64,000 nt of DNA from Geobacter sp. FeAm09 (GCF_008330225.1 NZ_CP042466.1:3590001-3654000); one strand, 5' to 3'; shown: positions 45,578 through 55,311, numbered from the stretch's first letter. Notes: a model not told the origin generated them from the sequence alone. Numbers and translations: made by a program.

Positions 45578-46693
45578 CTATTCCACCTTCGCCCCTTCGC
45601 TGACCTTCTCCACCCCGGAGAGCACCACCCGCTCGCCGTCGGCAAGGCCGGAGACGATCTCCACCTTGCCGCCGACGGCTTTGCCGGTCTTCACCAGCCG
45701 CATGCGGGCGATATTCCCCTGTTCCACCACCCACACGGAGGTCAGGGCTCCGTGCTCCACGACGGCGCGTTCCGGGAGCAGGATAGCGTTGGCCCCGCTG
45801 CCCAGGCCGATGGCGGCGCGCCCGAACATGCCCGTTGTCACCCCTTGCCGGTCCAGGGGGACCTTGGCGACGAACGTACGGCTCTGGGGATCGGCAGCCG
45901 GGACGATCTCGGCGATCCTGGCGCTGAAGGTCGCCTTCAGGGCATCCAGGGTGACCTGCACCGGCGTCCCGGCCTTGGCCCGGGCCGCCAGCGATTCCGG
46001 CAGGGCCAGTTCCAGGAGATAGCTCCCCTGGTCGTCGATGGTCATGAGCGGCTGACCCGGGAACACGGTGGACCCCTGGTCAACCTGCTTGGCCGTGACC
46101 ACCCCGGAGAGCGGCGCGACGATGCGTGCGTAATCGGCCATGCGGGAGGCGGCCCGCGCCCCCTCCCGGGCTTGCCGGTAGCGGGCCAGGGCCCGGGCCA
46201 CGCCCTGGGCGGCCACCTCCCGCTCGGTCTGTTTGGTATCGAACTCCTGGCGGGTGATGGCCTGTTCCCGGTAGAGGCGCTGATAGCGCTCGAAGGTCAC
46301 GTCGGCCAGCCGCTTGCGGGCCTCGGCCTCGTCCAGCGCGCGCTGCGCCTCGTCGCTCCCCGCCGCGGCTGCGGCCCCGGCCGCCCCGGTTTCCTGGGCA
46401 TCCAGGCGGGCCAGAAGCTGCCCCTTCCTGACCCGTTCCCCTTCCCGCACCTTCAGCAGGGTGACGGTGCCGGGGATACGGGCCAAAACCACGGCGCTGG
46501 TGCGGGCTCTCACGGTACCCACCACCTCCGCGAGATCCGGCACGGCAACGGCTTTCACCACTTCCACCTGAACCCCCGTGACCACCGGCGCCGGCGGATT
46601 TCCCCCGCGCCCGGCTTCATGCCCTTTTTCGCCGCAACCGGCAAGGAGCGGCAACCACAGGGGGACGGCGAGCAGCAACAACGACCTCGTCAT
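45578..46693 (-). CDS. RND efflux periplasmic adaptor (membrane fusion protein)
   Basis: This 371-residue lipoprotein-like adaptor has a signal ending LLAGCGEKG, a lipoyl half-motif (VLARIPGTVTLLKVREGERVRKGQLLARLD), a long alpha-hairpin, the second lipoyl half (ARIVAPLSGVVTAKQVDQGSTVFPGQPLMTI) and beta-barrel and MP domains. It links the pump to its TolC partner. It overlaps the tolC-like gene by four bases and is 3 bases from the pump gene. Confidence 0.92.
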   Translation of the reverse strand: MTRSLLLLAVPLWLPLLAGCGEKGHEAGRGGNPPAPVVTGVQVEVVKAVAVPDLAEVVGTVRARTSAVVLARIPGTVTLLKVREGERVRKGQLLARLDAQETGAAGAAAAAGSDEAQRALDEAEARKRLADVTFERYQRLYREQAITRQEFDTKQTEREVAAQGVARALARYRQAREGARAASRMADYARIVAPLSGVVTAKQVDQGSTVFPGQPLMTIDDQGSYLLELALPESLAARAKAGTPVQVTLDALKATFSARIAEIVPAADPQSRTFVAKVPLDRQGVTTGMFGRAAIGLGSGANAILLPERAVVEHGALTSVWVVEQGNIARMRLVKTGKAVGGKVEIVSGLADGERVVLSGVEKVSEGAKVE

Positions 46694-48036
46694 TTCATGA
46701 TCTCCTTCAAAAATGTTCCGGCGGCATGATACACCCGCCCACCGGCCAGGGCATACTCCGCCTCGCTCTCAGCCAGATTGGAGCGGACCTGGTTGAGGGC
46801 GCTCTGGGCATCCAGCACCTCGACCATGGTGGTCAGGGAATTTTCGAAACGCCGCGTCAGCAGGCGCACCGTTTCCTCGGCATCCCGCAGGGCGTGGCGG
46901 GCCACCTCAAGCCGCTTGCCCATCTCCTCCCGCCGTAGGCGGGTCTCCTGCACCTGGAGGGCGATATCCCTGCGCGACTGCTCCAACTGCTCGGCAACGG
47001 CCGAACGTTCGGCGACGGCCCGGTCCCGGTCCCGATCGCGGCGAAAGCCGTCGAAGAGCTGCCAGGTGAGGCTCGCCCCGGCCGTCCAGGCGTCGTTATC
47101 GGCGCCCAGGGGGGTATCCTTGGCGTTCATCCGGTACGAGGCGAACGCCCCCACCTCGGGTAGATAGGCGCTGCGGGCCAGCTTGAGGGCCGCCTCGGAT
47201 TTCCCCAGTTCGGCGTGGTACTGCCGCAGCTCGCTGCGGTGTTCCAGGGCAGCGGCCACCAGGTCCCCGGAGGGGGGCGGCAGGACGACGGCGTGCGCCT
47301 GCTCCGGGATATCCACCTCCTCACCGTTTTTGAGGCCGACCACGGCGGCCAGGCGCAGCTTGGCCAGTTCCAGGTCATTGCGCGCGGCGATCAGGTGCTG
47401 CTCCACGCCGGCCAGGTGCGTCCTGGCGCGCAGTTCGTCGGAAAGCAGCCCGACCCCCGCATCACGGCGCACCGCTGCCAGCCGCAGGTTTTCACGGGCA
47501 TCACCGATGGCCTGGCCGGCAGCCCCGAGCTGGGCACGCGCCTTCTGCACATCGAGATAACGGCTGAACACCTGGAAGGCGGTCTCCTGCCGGGCTGCTT
47601 CCAGCCCCAGGTCCTGTTTCTCGGACTCCCGGACGGCCAGCTCCCGGAGCGGGGCGATGGAGGGACGGTAGAGCGGCAGGCTGACCGTCAGGGCGGTTTT
47701 GAAATCGTGCGTGGTGGCGGGATGGTTGAGATTGCTGGTGAGGAAATCGTTCTGGGTGAAGCGCGCCTCGTCAAGCTTCATCATGAAGACCTGGGTCGGG
47801 GCATTGGAGGCGGCAAGGGTTTCCTCGAAGGCGAGAGTGGGGTAATAATACGATTTCGCGATGGCGACCCCCTGGCGGGCCGCAGCGGCGCGATAGCCGG
47901 CGGCCTTGACCAGATGGTTGTTCTCCAGGGCCCTGCCGATGGCCTCTTTCAGGGTCAGCTGCTGCACCGGGGACGCAGCGCCTGCCTGCCCCGCCGTCAC
48001 CGCAACCAGTATGAGAATCACGAACGCCTGTTTCAC
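46690..48036 (-). CDS. TolC family outer-membrane efflux protein
   Basis: This 448-residue protein has a signal peptide (about 1-20) and two OEP repeats of long coiled helices and strands: LTLKEAIGRALENNHLVKAA opens repeat one and RSELRQYHAELGKSEAALKLARSAYLPEVG opens repeat two. It is the first gene of the operon. A promoter inside a 12-bp inverted repeat lies just upstream. Confidence 0.93.
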   Translation of the reverse strand: MKQAFVILILVAVTAGQAGAASPVQQLTLKEAIGRALENNHLVKAAGYRAAAARQGVAIAKSYYYPTLAFEETLAASNAPTQVFMMKLDEARFTQNDFLTSNLNHPATTHDFKTALTVSLPLYRPSIAPLRELAVRESEKQDLGLEAARQETAFQVFSRYLDVQKARAQLGAAGQAIGDARENLRLAAVRRDAGVGLLSDELRARTHLAGVEQHLIAARNDLELAKLRLAAVVGLKNGEEVDIPEQAHAVVLPPPSGDLVAAALEHRSELRQYHAELGKSEAALKLARSAYLPEVGAFASYRMNAKDTPLGADNDAWTAGASLTWQLFDGFRRDRDRDRAVAERSAVAEQLEQSRRDIALQVQETRLRREEMGKRLEVARHALRDAEETVRLLTRRFENSLTTMVEVLDAQSALNQVRSNLAESEAEYALAGGRVYHAAGTFLKEIMK

Positions 48037-48053
48037 CCTAAGCTCCCTGGAAT

Positions 48054-48100
48054 AAGATAATATATGAAAAACAATATATATTATCTTTACGAAAAGTCAA
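48054..48100 (-). promoter_or_regulatory. Promoter and operator of the RND efflux operon
   Basis: On the minus strand TTGACT (48100-48095), a 16-base spacer and TATATT (48078-48073). AAGATAATATAT (48054-48065) and ATATATTATCTT (48076-48087) are perfect 12-bp inverted repeats with a 10-base spacer that overlap the -10. A repressor bound there would block polymerase. Confidence 0.7.
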
Positions 48101-48144
48101 GGGGAACGTCGAGGAAAATTCCTGTCTCTACGTGGGGGCACCCA

Positions 48145-48184
48145 AAAATAAATACGCCGGGATGCGGTCAGCATTCCGGCGTAT
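48145..48184 (-). terminator. Terminator after pal
   Basis: ATACGCCGGGATGC and GCATTCCGGCGTAT pair over 14 bp (one wobble) around a five-base loop; on the minus strand TTTATTTTTG follows. It ends the tol-pal region before the efflux operon. Confidence 0.88.
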
Positions 48185-48218
48185 CTCATTTCGGCCGCAG
48201 ATGAAGTATGCGACGAAC

Positions 48219-48806
48219 CTATTGCACGATAACGAACTCGTCCCGTCTGTTTTTGGCCCAGGCCGCTTCATCATGGCCGTCCACAGCCGGTTTTTCCTTG
48301 CCGTAGCTGATGATGGAAAGCCGGTCGGCGGCAACGCCCAGGGTGATCAGGTAGTGCAGGGCCGACTTGGCACGGCGCTCGCCCAGGGCCAGGTTGTATT
48401 CGGCCGAACCGCGCTCGTCGCAATGACCCGCGATCTGAACCTTGACGCCGGGCTTGCTTTTCAGCAGGATCTCGGCGTTTTTGCTGAGCACGTCCCGGGC
48501 ATCCTGGCGCAGGTCAGATTTGTCGAAATCAAAATAGACGCTTTCGAAAGCAGTTTCCACGGCCGGGGCGGCGGCAGCCGGCGCTTCAGCCTGCTTGATC
48601 GGTTCGGCGGCGGGGGCAGGCTGCTCGGGCTGGACCGGCGGGGCCGGCTGGGGGGCGACTTCCGGCTTGGCGACCTCCGGGGCCTTGGGCTGCTCGGCCT
48701 TGACCACCGGTTCCTCACTCTTCACGACTTCCTTGCTTGCGCAGCCGCCGGCCAGTAAAGCCGCCAGACTAAGCGCTGCCAGTACTGCCATGGTCCCTCG
48801 TTTCAT
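48219..48806 (-). CDS. pal: Peptidoglycan-associated lipoprotein Pal
   Basis: This 195-residue outer-membrane lipoprotein has lipobox LLAGGC, a Pro/Ala/Glu-rich linker (about 25-80) and an OmpA-like peptidoglycan-binding domain (VYFDFDKSDLRQDA, IAGHCDERGSAEYNLALGERRAKSALHYL). It is the last tol-pal gene but has its own promoter 160 bases after tolB. Confidence 0.95.
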   Translation of the reverse strand: MKRGTMAVLAALSLAALLAGGCASKEVVKSEEPVVKAEQPKAPEVAKPEVAPQPAPPVQPEQPAPAAEPIKQAEAPAAAAPAVETAFESVYFDFDKSDLRQDARDVLSKNAEILLKSKPGVKVQIAGHCDERGSAEYNLALGERRAKSALHYLITLGVAADRLSIISYGKEKPAVDGHDEAAWAKNRRDEFVIVQ

Positions 48807-48868
48807 AACAATTCTCCTTTATCCTGGATTGAGTGCGCTCTGGTGCCCGATTCTCCGAATGTAAACAA

Positions 48869-48904
48869 ATTATACAGCAGCCCGAAAGATTTGCAATTGC
48901 AAAT
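48869..48904 (-). promoter_or_regulatory. pal promoter with overlapping 16-bp palindrome
   Basis: On the minus strand the -10 is a perfect TATAAT (48874-48869); TTGCAA 16 bases upstream is a fair -35. ATTTGCAATTGCAAAT (48889-48904) is a perfect palindrome covering the -35, a possible operator. Confidence 0.65.
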
Positions 48905-48966
48905 AAGGAATAATTTCACACCTGTTGGTGAGGGCGGCGCAGCGGGCGCCCGGCCATAACGACCCG

Positions 48967-50247
48967 TCAGCGGGGCGACCAGGCCGGTTGGCTTGCGTTC
49001 CCCTTCCCCTGGCCGACCCTGACCTGGCCGCTGCCGTCGGCACGCATGACATAGATCCCGTCCGGACCGCCCCGTTTCGAACTGAAGGCGATGAAACGGC
49101 CGTCCGGCGACCAGGCGGGATTCTCGTTGCTGCCCGTGGTGGTCAGTTGGGTGTCGCCGCTGCCGTCGACGTTGATGGCATAGATGTGGAACGTCCCCCC
49201 CTGCATGCGGGCATAGGCGATCCGGTCCCCCTTGGGGGACCAGCGGGGGTTGACGTTATACCCGCCGGCGGTGGTCAACCGGCGCACATTGCCGCCGTTG
49301 GCGTCCATCACGAAGATCTGCGGCTTGCCCAACCGGTCCGAGACAAAGGCGATGCGCTTGCCGTCCGGCGACCAGACCGGCGAGACCTCGATGGCCGGGT
49401 TGACGGTCAGGCGCACCGGGTTGCTGCCGTCCCGGGCAATGGTGTAGATCTCGGCGTTGCCGTCCTTGCTGAGGGCGAGGGCGATCTTCGTGCCGTCCGG
49501 CGCCCAGGCGCCGGTGATGTTGAGCCCCTTGTGGCGCGACAGGGGGATCTCCGCCGTGCTTGACAGGGCCCGCTTGTACAGGTCCGGATTGCCCCGTTTA
49601 TACGAGGTGAAGAGGATCTCCCGCCCGTCGGGCGAAAAGTCGGGGTTGAGGTTGATGGAGCCGTTTCTGGTCAAGGGGAGCAGGTTGTGCCCGTCCCAGT
49701 CCATGATGGCGACCTCCTTGTTGCCGTACTGGGTCGAGATGAAGGCGATGTGGGTCGTAAAGGGGCCCCGCTCGCCGGTCATCTGCAGCAGCACCTCGTC
49801 GCAGAAGGAGTGGGCGAAGCGGCGCAAATCCTTGTTTTTTCCCAGGTAGCGCTTGGCGGTCATCATCTTGTTGTTGAGGGCGTCGTACAGGCGGAACTCC
49901 ACCGTGAGGTTGTCGCCGGTGATGGCGTATTCGCCGCGTATCAGGAGGTCGAACCCCGCCGCCAGCCACGGGGCGAAGTCGGTCGCCCCGAACATGAGGC
50001 CGCCGGCAAGCGGCAGCGGCTCCCTGACCTCGGCAGTGGCCAGGCCCGACAGGTTCATGTCGAAGGCGATCACGTCGGCCATCTCCCTGGCGGCGGTCGT
50101 GTTCGCCCCGGCGTTGTTCGCATGGGGGAGTTCGACGGCCAGCTTGAGCTGGCGGTTGCCCGGCGCGGTTACCTCGATATAACCGGGCTGGGCATGGAGG
50201 GCGGTCGGCAGGACAAGCATCAGCATCAGGGTCAACAACAGTCTCAT
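48967..50247 (-). CDS. tolB: Tol-Pal system beta-propeller protein TolB
   Basis: This 426-residue periplasmic protein has a signal peptide (about 1-19), an N-terminal alpha/beta domain (about 20-160) and a six-blade propeller with repeats of the form NPDFSPDGREILFTS, SPVWSPDGKRIAFVS and NPAWSPDGRFIAFSS. It binds Pal and TolA. GAGGTAGCC precedes ATG 50247. A base loss in tolA makes the two frames run together, so no stop separates them in the sequence as given. Confidence 0.95.
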   Translation of the reverse strand: MRLLLTLMLMLVLPTALHAQPGYIEVTAPGNRQLKLAVELPHANNAGANTTAAREMADVIAFDMNLSGLATAEVREPLPLAGGLMFGATDFAPWLAAGFDLLIRGEYAITGDNLTVEFRLYDALNNKMMTAKRYLGKNKDLRRFAHSFCDEVLLQMTGERGPFTTHIAFISTQYGNKEVAIMDWDGHNLLPLTRNGSINLNPDFSPDGREILFTSYKRGNPDLYKRALSSTAEIPLSRHKGLNITGAWAPDGTKIALALSKDGNAEIYTIARDGSNPVRLTVNPAIEVSPVWSPDGKRIAFVSDRLGKPQIFVMDANGGNVRRLTTAGGYNVNPRWSPKGDRIAYARMQGGTFHIYAINVDGSGDTQLTTTGSNENPAWSPDGRFIAFSSKRGGPDGIYVMRADGSGQVRVGQGKGNASQPAWSPR

Positions 50248-50257
50248 GGCTACCTCG

Positions 50258-51033
50258 TTACTGCTTGGTGCGGGAAATGCCCTTGGGCTTGAAGACGAAC
50301 GTCCCTCGAACCCTTTGCGGTTGGGCGGCGGCACGAGTTTGTCGCCGGCCTTTTCCACCGCCCGCAGCACCGACAGCTCAAAGGTCCGGTCGCCGCTGCT
50401 CTTCTCGATCTTCTGCCGGGTCACCTTGCCGTCGGCGTCGATATAGAGGTGCACGATGACCTCGGGATTTTTGCTGGTATAGGAGATGGTCTGGTAGAAG
50501 GCGTCCTTGAGGCGCGATTGAACGTAGGCGGTATAATCGCTGCCGGCCTCGCTGCCGCTCCCGGCCGGCATCCCGGCCCTGCCGCTGCCGGCCGTCTTGA
50601 GTTTTTTGCGGAGCCGCTCCAGGGCGGCCTCCTGCTGCTGGGACTCGGCCTTGCTCTCAAGCTTCGCCATCTTTTCGGCGAAGGCCGCATCGCTCGTGGT
50701 ATCCCGTGGTTCGTTCTTTTCCGCTTTGCCGGTCGGTGCGGTGCGCGCCTTGGTGCCCGGGTGCGGGGGGGTCGGCATGCTCAAGGGGGTTTCGGGGGTT
50801 GGGGGCGGGGGGGGCGCTTCGGCATCGCTCCCCTTCTGGGTCGGGCTGCCGGCCCGGGGGTTGGCGACCGGCAGGTTGACCACATCGACGTAATAGGTCT
50901 CCTGCACGGTTGTCGTGGGGGGAAAAAGCTGCCCCCACCACAGCAGCAACAAAAAAACCGCCAGATGAATGACGGCGGAAATACCGAAACTAACGCCCAT
51001 GCCGGCGTCATGTGTGTCCAGCTTTGTGCTCAT
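50258..51033 (-). CDS. tolA: TolA/TonB-type energy-transducing protein (apparent frameshift)
   Basis: The protein has an N-terminal membrane helix (ISAVIHLAVFLLLLWWG, about 18-34), a Pro-rich and charged helical spacer, and a C-terminal TonB/TolA domain (YTAYVQSRLKDAFYQ, VIVHLYIDADGKV, LVPPPNRKGFEG). It couples TolQR to the outer membrane. At 50303-50305 one more C would restore GTFVFKPKG and a stop at 50258-50260, giving 258 residues. As given it reads through into tolB in frame. Confidence 0.85.
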
Positions 51034-51034
51034 C

Positions 51035-51448
51035 TTATTTCGGAGCCGGCTCCGTCACCATGCCGAGCCGCTCGATGCCGGCCCCCTTGATATCGGCCAT
51101 GATCCTGACGACCTCGCCATAGGGAACGCCGGCATCGGCCTTGAGGAACACCTCTTTCTTGGTCCGCGATTCGAACATGGCGGTCAGTTTGGCGCGCAGG
51201 TCCCCTGCCGGGGTTTCCTCCTTGTTGATGAAGACCTTGTTGTTCCTGTCGACGGTGACCACCACCGTCTCCTCCGCCGGGTTCATGGCCTTGGTATCGG
51301 CCTTGGGCAGGTTGACCTGCACCCCCTGCTGCATCATCGGCGCGGTTACCATGAAGATGACCAGGAGCACCAGCATGACGTCCACCAGCGGCGTGACGTT
51401 TATCTCCGCCATGGCGCTCCTGTTGCCGTTTTGTCCGCCCATTGCCAT
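51035..51448 (-). CDS. tolR: Tol-Pal system protein TolR (ExbD family)
   Basis: This 137-residue inner-membrane protein has one helix carrying the proton-path aspartate (INVTPLVDVMLVLLVIFMVTAPMM, D about residue 23) and a periplasmic domain. It forms the motor with TolQ. One base separates its stop from the tolA start. Confidence 0.95.
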   Translation of the reverse strand: MAMGGQNGNRSAMAEINVTPLVDVMLVLLVIFMVTAPMMQQGVQVNLPKADTKAMNPAEETVVVTVDRNNKVFINKEETPAGDLRAKLTAMFESRTKKEVFLKADAGVPYGEVVRIMADIKGAGIERLGMVTEPAPK

Positions 51449-51451
51449 GGC

Positions 51452-52123
51452 TTATTTCCCCGCGACGTTGCGCTGCACGATATTGAGGAACTCCGTGGAA
51501 AAGCTGTCCATCTCGTTGATCAGCACCCGGATCTTGTGCTGGAAATGGTTGTAGGCCATGACGGCCGGGATGGCGGCCACCAGGCCGATGGCGGTGGCGA
51601 TCAGCGCCTCGGCGATGCCGGGGGCGACCACGGCCAGCGAGGCGGAACCGGTCTTGCCGATCCCCTCAAAGGCGGTCATGATGCCCCATACCGTCCCGAA
51701 CAGACCGATGAACGGCGATGTGGAGCCGGTGGTCGCCAGGAAGGTGGTGTATTTCTCGAGGCGGGTTATCTCCGAGTTGGTGGCGCGGCGCAGGGCGCGG
51801 GAGACGTTCTCGATGCCGCCCAGGTCGGTGCTGAGGATGCTGGTGTCGGTCTTGCCGCTCCCCTCGACGAACTTGCCCAACTCGCCGTACCCCTCGTTGA
51901 ACAGCACCGTCAGCGGCGAACCGGCGAAGCGGTCCACCTGGGAGGCGATGGCGTCGAACCGCTTGGATTTCCAGAAAAAGTCCATGAAGCGTTCCGAATC
52001 GCTGTTGGCCTTGTAGATCTGGAAGAACTTGAACATGATGATGGTCCACGACAGGACCGAGAAGGCGATGAGAATGAGCAGGACAATCCTGACGACGAGA
52101 CCGGTACCGATCAAAAGGCCCAC
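51452..52123 (-). CDS. tolQ: Tol-Pal system protein TolQ (ExbB/MotA family)
   Basis: This 223-residue protein has three membrane helices and the channel signatures TTGSTSPFIGLFGTVWGIM and APGIAEALIATAIGLVAAIPAVMAYN. With TolR it uses proton flow to energise TolA. GTG 52123 is chosen because GGAGG lies 8 bases upstream; the longer frame from 52174 has no ribosome site. A weak promoter (TTGACT 52187-52182, 17 bases, TAGTTT) lies upstream. Confidence 0.93.
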   Translation of the reverse strand: MGLLIGTGLVVRIVLLILIAFSVLSWTIIMFKFFQIYKANSDSERFMDFFWKSKRFDAIASQVDRFAGSPLTVLFNEGYGELGKFVEGSGKTDTSILSTDLGGIENVSRALRRATNSEITRLEKYTTFLATTGSTSPFIGLFGTVWGIMTAFEGIGKTGSASLAVVAPGIAEALIATAIGLVAAIPAVMAYNHFQHKIRVLINEMDSFSTEFLNIVQRNVAGK

Positions 52124-52206
52124 AGGGAGCACCTCCGAGTAAATAAAGGTTTGGCTAAAAACTAGCCCGTTCACTGGGCCAAGTCAAGCCCAAATCATCA
52201 AAATGC

Positions 52207-52992
52207 TCAACAACTCAGGGCAATGCGCTCTATGCTGAGCGCCCTGCCGCTTTGGGCGTCAACCCCGACCAGCACCCCGTTCAGGCGGATATCTTTTTTG
52301 GGGATTTCGAACTTTGCCGGCAGTTGGGTGAGGAACTTGCGGATGGCCTCTTCCTTGCCGATGCCGATCACGGAATCGAAGCTGCCGGTCATGCCGGCGT
52401 CGGTCAGGTAGGCCGTCCCCTGGGGCAGGATGCGCTCGTCGGCGGTCTGCACATGGGTGTGGGTGCCCACGACGGCGCTGACCCGGCCGTCGAGATACCA
52501 CCCCAGGGCCGATTTCTCCGAGGTGGCCTCGGCATGGAAATCGACGAAGATGAGCGGGGTCTCCTGCCGCAGTAGTTCGATCTCCCGGTCGGCCGTGCGG
52601 AAAGGGCATTCCAGGTTTTTCATGTAGACCCGCCCCTCCAGGTTGAGCACCCCGACCTTGACGCCTCCCGGGGTGGTGACGACGACGCTGCCGGCGCCGG
52701 GCACCCCCTCGGCGTAGTTGGCGGGGCGGACGATGCGCCGGTCGGCCAGCACGAGCGGGACCTGCTCCTTCTTGTCCCAGATATGGTTGCCGCTGGTAAG
52801 GCAGTGCACGCCGGTGTCGAACAGCTCCTTGGCCGTCTCGGTGGTCAGGCCGAAACCGCCGGCCGCGTTTTCGCCGTTGGCGATGATCAGATCCACCGCG
52901 TGCCGGTCAACCAGGCGGTGCAGTTCGCGGGAGAGGGCCTGGCGCCCCGGCTTGCCGATGATGTCGCCGATGAAGAGGATTTTGATGCTCAT
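52207..52992 (-). CDS. ymdB: YmdB family metallophosphoesterase
   Basis: This 261-residue di-metal phosphoesterase, also called TIGR00282, has IKILFIGDIIGKPGRQAL at the N-terminus, NGENAAGGFGL, TSGNHIWDK and VDFHAEATSEKSALG, with VGTHTHVQTADER near the C-terminus. The family hydrolyses 2',3'-cyclic nucleotides and is regularly found beside rny, as here, which hints at a role in RNA turnover. Confidence 0.95.
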   Translation of the reverse strand: MSIKILFIGDIIGKPGRQALSRELHRLVDRHAVDLIIANGENAAGGFGLTTETAKELFDTGVHCLTSGNHIWDKKEQVPLVLADRRIVRPANYAEGVPGAGSVVVTTPGGVKVGVLNLEGRVYMKNLECPFRTADREIELLRQETPLIFVDFHAEATSEKSALGWYLDGRVSAVVGTHTHVQTADERILPQGTAYLTDAGMTGSFDSVIGIGKEEAIRKFLTQLPAKFEIPKKDIRLNGVLVGVDAQSGRALSIERIALSC

Positions 52993-53068
52993 TGAACGCT
53001 TTCTCTACACCCCCCTCCCAGGGGGAGGGGGGTGCACGGGGATGTGGGGAAGGACGGAGGACGAACGA

Positions 53069-54634
53069 TCAGCGGGCGAACTCCACGGCGCGCGTCTCGC
53101 GGATCACGTTCACCTTGATCTGGCCCGGATAGGTCATCTCGGCCTCGATCTTCTTGGCGATGTCCCGGGCCATGATCAGCGACTGCTCGTCGCTCACCTG
53201 CTCGCTGGCCACCATCACGCGGATCTCCCGGCCGGCCTGGATGGCGAAGGAGGAACTGACGCCGCTGAAGGAGGTGGCGATACGCTCCAGGTCTTCCAGG
53301 CGTTTGACGTAGGTCTCCATCATCTCGCGCCGGGCCCCGGGGCGCGCTCCGGAGAGGGCGTCGGCCGCCTGGACCAGCACCGCCAGCACGGTGGCCGGTT
53401 TCTCGTCCTCGTGGTGGGCCATGATGGCATGCACGATCTTCGGAGATTCACCGTATTTCCTGGCCAATTCGGCCCCGATCACGGCATGGGACCCCTCCAC
53501 CTCGTGGTCGACCGCCTTGCCCAGGTCGTGCAACAGGCCGGCACGCTTGGCCTGCTTGACGTTGACCCCCAGTTCGGCCGCCATGATGCCGCAGAGAAAC
53601 GCCACTTCCAGCGAATGCTGGTAGACGTTCTGGGTGTAGGAGGTGCGGTATTTGAGGCGCCCGATCAGCTTGAGCACCTCGGGGTGGATGCCGTGGACCC
53701 CCAGGTCGAAGGCCGCCTGCTCGCCCGCTTCCTTGATGGAGAGCTCCACCTCCTCGGTGGACTTGGCCACCACCTCTTCGATGCGGCCCGGGTGGATGCG
53801 GCCGTCGCCGATCAGCTTCTCCAGGGAGAGGCGGGCCACCTCGCGGCGGACCGGGTTGAAACCGGACAGGATGACCGCCTCGGGGGTGTCGTCGATGATC
53901 AGGTCGATGCCGGTAGCCGCCTCCAGGGCGCGGATATTGCGCCCCTCGCGGCCGATGATGCGCCCCTTCATCTCGTCGGAGGGGAGCGGCACCACCGATA
54001 CCGTCCGCTCCGCCACGTATTCGCCGGCATACCGCTGGATGGCCAGGGCCATGATCTCCTTGGCCTTCTTGTCCGCAGTCTCCCGGGCTTCCTCTTCGAT
54101 GATCTTGATGAGCTTGGCCGCATCATGCTTGGCCTCGCTCTCCATGGTGTTCATCAGTTCCTTTTTCGCCTCGCCGGCCGTCATGCCCGAAATCTGCTCC
54201 AGCTTGGCCATCTGGGCGCCGACGGCGTTCTTCAGTTCATCTTCACGCTCGGCAAGGGACTGTTCCTTGGCGGAATTGAGCTGTTCCTTCTTCAGGATAT
54301 CCAGCTCTTTCTGATCAAAAAGGGCGACCTTCTTGTCCAGGTTTTCTTCCTTCTGCACCAAACGCTTTTCGAGATTCTGGAGGTCACGCTTCTTCTCCCG
54401 CATCTCGCGCTCGTACTCTTCCTTGGCCTCGATGGCCGCGTTCTTCGATTTGAGCTCGGCTTCCTTGGTGATGGTCTCGGACTCGCGCCGGGCATCCTCG
54501 ATGACCTTGGTCGCCAGGTCCTCCGCCTGCCGGACGATGGCGTCCGCATCCTTCTTGCTGAACCTGCTGCCGGCGAAATACGCACCGGCGGCCACCACCA
54601 GGAGGGCGGCAACCATCCAGATACTCACTTCCAT
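53069..54634 (-). CDS. rny: Ribonuclease Y
   Basis: This 521-residue membrane-anchored endoribonuclease begins mRNA decay. It has an N-terminal helix (about 5-20), a long coiled coil (about 30-200), a KH domain (about 210-270: [21 protein letters not shown]) and an HD domain ([35 protein letters not shown]). All parts are intact. ymdB follows on the same strand. Confidence 0.97.
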   Translation of the reverse strand: MEVSIWMVAALLVVAAGAYFAGSRFSKKDADAIVRQAEDLATKVIEDARRESETITKEAELKSKNAAIEAKEEYEREMREKKRDLQNLEKRLVQKEENLDKKVALFDQKELDILKKEQLNSAKEQSLAEREDELKNAVGAQMAKLEQISGMTAGEAKKELMNTMESEAKHDAAKLIKIIEEEARETADKKAKEIMALAIQRYAGEYVAERTVSVVPLPSDEMKGRIIGREGRNIRALEAATGIDLIIDDTPEAVILSGFNPVRREVARLSLEKLIGDGRIHPGRIEEVVAKSTEEVELSIKEAGEQAAFDLGVHGIHPEVLKLIGRLKYRTSYTQNVYQHSLEVAFLCGIMAAELGVNVKQAKRAGLLHDLGKAVDHEVEGSHAVIGAELARKYGESPKIVHAIMAHHEDEKPATVLAVLVQAADALSGARPGARREMMETYVKRLEDLERIATSFSGVSSSFAIQAGREIRVMVASEQVSDEQSLIMARDIAKKIEAEMTYPGQIKVNVIRETRAVEFAR

Positions 54635-54718
54635 ATCAATAACCTCCTCTATCAGGCCGTTGCAGCGCTACGCGGGGTCCTATCCCCTCTCCCCGCTCCG
54701 GGCGCGCCGGCCTGTTTT

Positions 54719-55311
54719 TTAATCCGGAACACCGACATGGCTCCGGTTACTTCCGCAGTGGACGACCCGCCGATCGCTGACGATGATCTCCATCCGTATA
54801 TCGTGCCCTTCAGCCGGGATCGCCCCCCGACAATCTGAAAATCATGGCACAGTCCCACCAGGTGGGCCGTGCGCCCCGGATGCCGCAGGAAGCGGTCGTA
54901 AAACCCCTTGCCGTAGCCGATGCGATGCCCGTTCAGGTCAAAGGCGACCCCCGGCACTACGATCAGGTCCGGCTCGTCGGCATGGTGATCGACGCCGGTG
55001 GGGCACGGTTCAAGGATGCCGAAACTGCCCTGTTCGAGGCTTGCCAGCCCCTCCACCTGACGGAACACCATGTGCTCCCCGCAGACGGCCGGGTACAACA
55101 CCCGCTTCCCGGCCCTGAAGGCGGCCGCCACGATCTCGGCGGTGTCGGTTTCGTTGTGGGCCGGGGCGTAGAGGGCAATGCACTCCGCCCGGGAGTATTC
55201 TTCAAGGCCGAGCAGATTCTGCTGGGCCAGCAGGCTGGAGGCGCGCCATGCATCCAGGCCGAGTGCCTGACGCTGGGCCAACATCTGCTGTCGTAGTGAC
55301 CGCTTGGGCAT
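54719..55311 (-). CDS. fthC: 5-formyltetrahydrofolate cyclo-ligase (apparent frameshift)
   Basis: This enzyme recycles 5-formyl-THF to methenyl-THF with ATP. The N-terminus has KRSLRQQMLAQRQAL, the active-site region GYGKGFYDRFL (ATP-binding basic loop) and VVPGVAFDLNGHRIG. The frame breaks at the six-C run 54823-54828: one more base would give AIPAEGHDIRMEIIVSD and a stop at 54719-54721, a normal 197-residue protein. Without it the tail is unrelated. The gene lies next to the 6S-like RNA, a link known for fthC/ygfA. Confidence 0.85.

Noticed and set aside
52124-52174. Longer TolQ start
   Set aside because: It has no ribosome site, whereas GGAGG fits the GTG at 52123.
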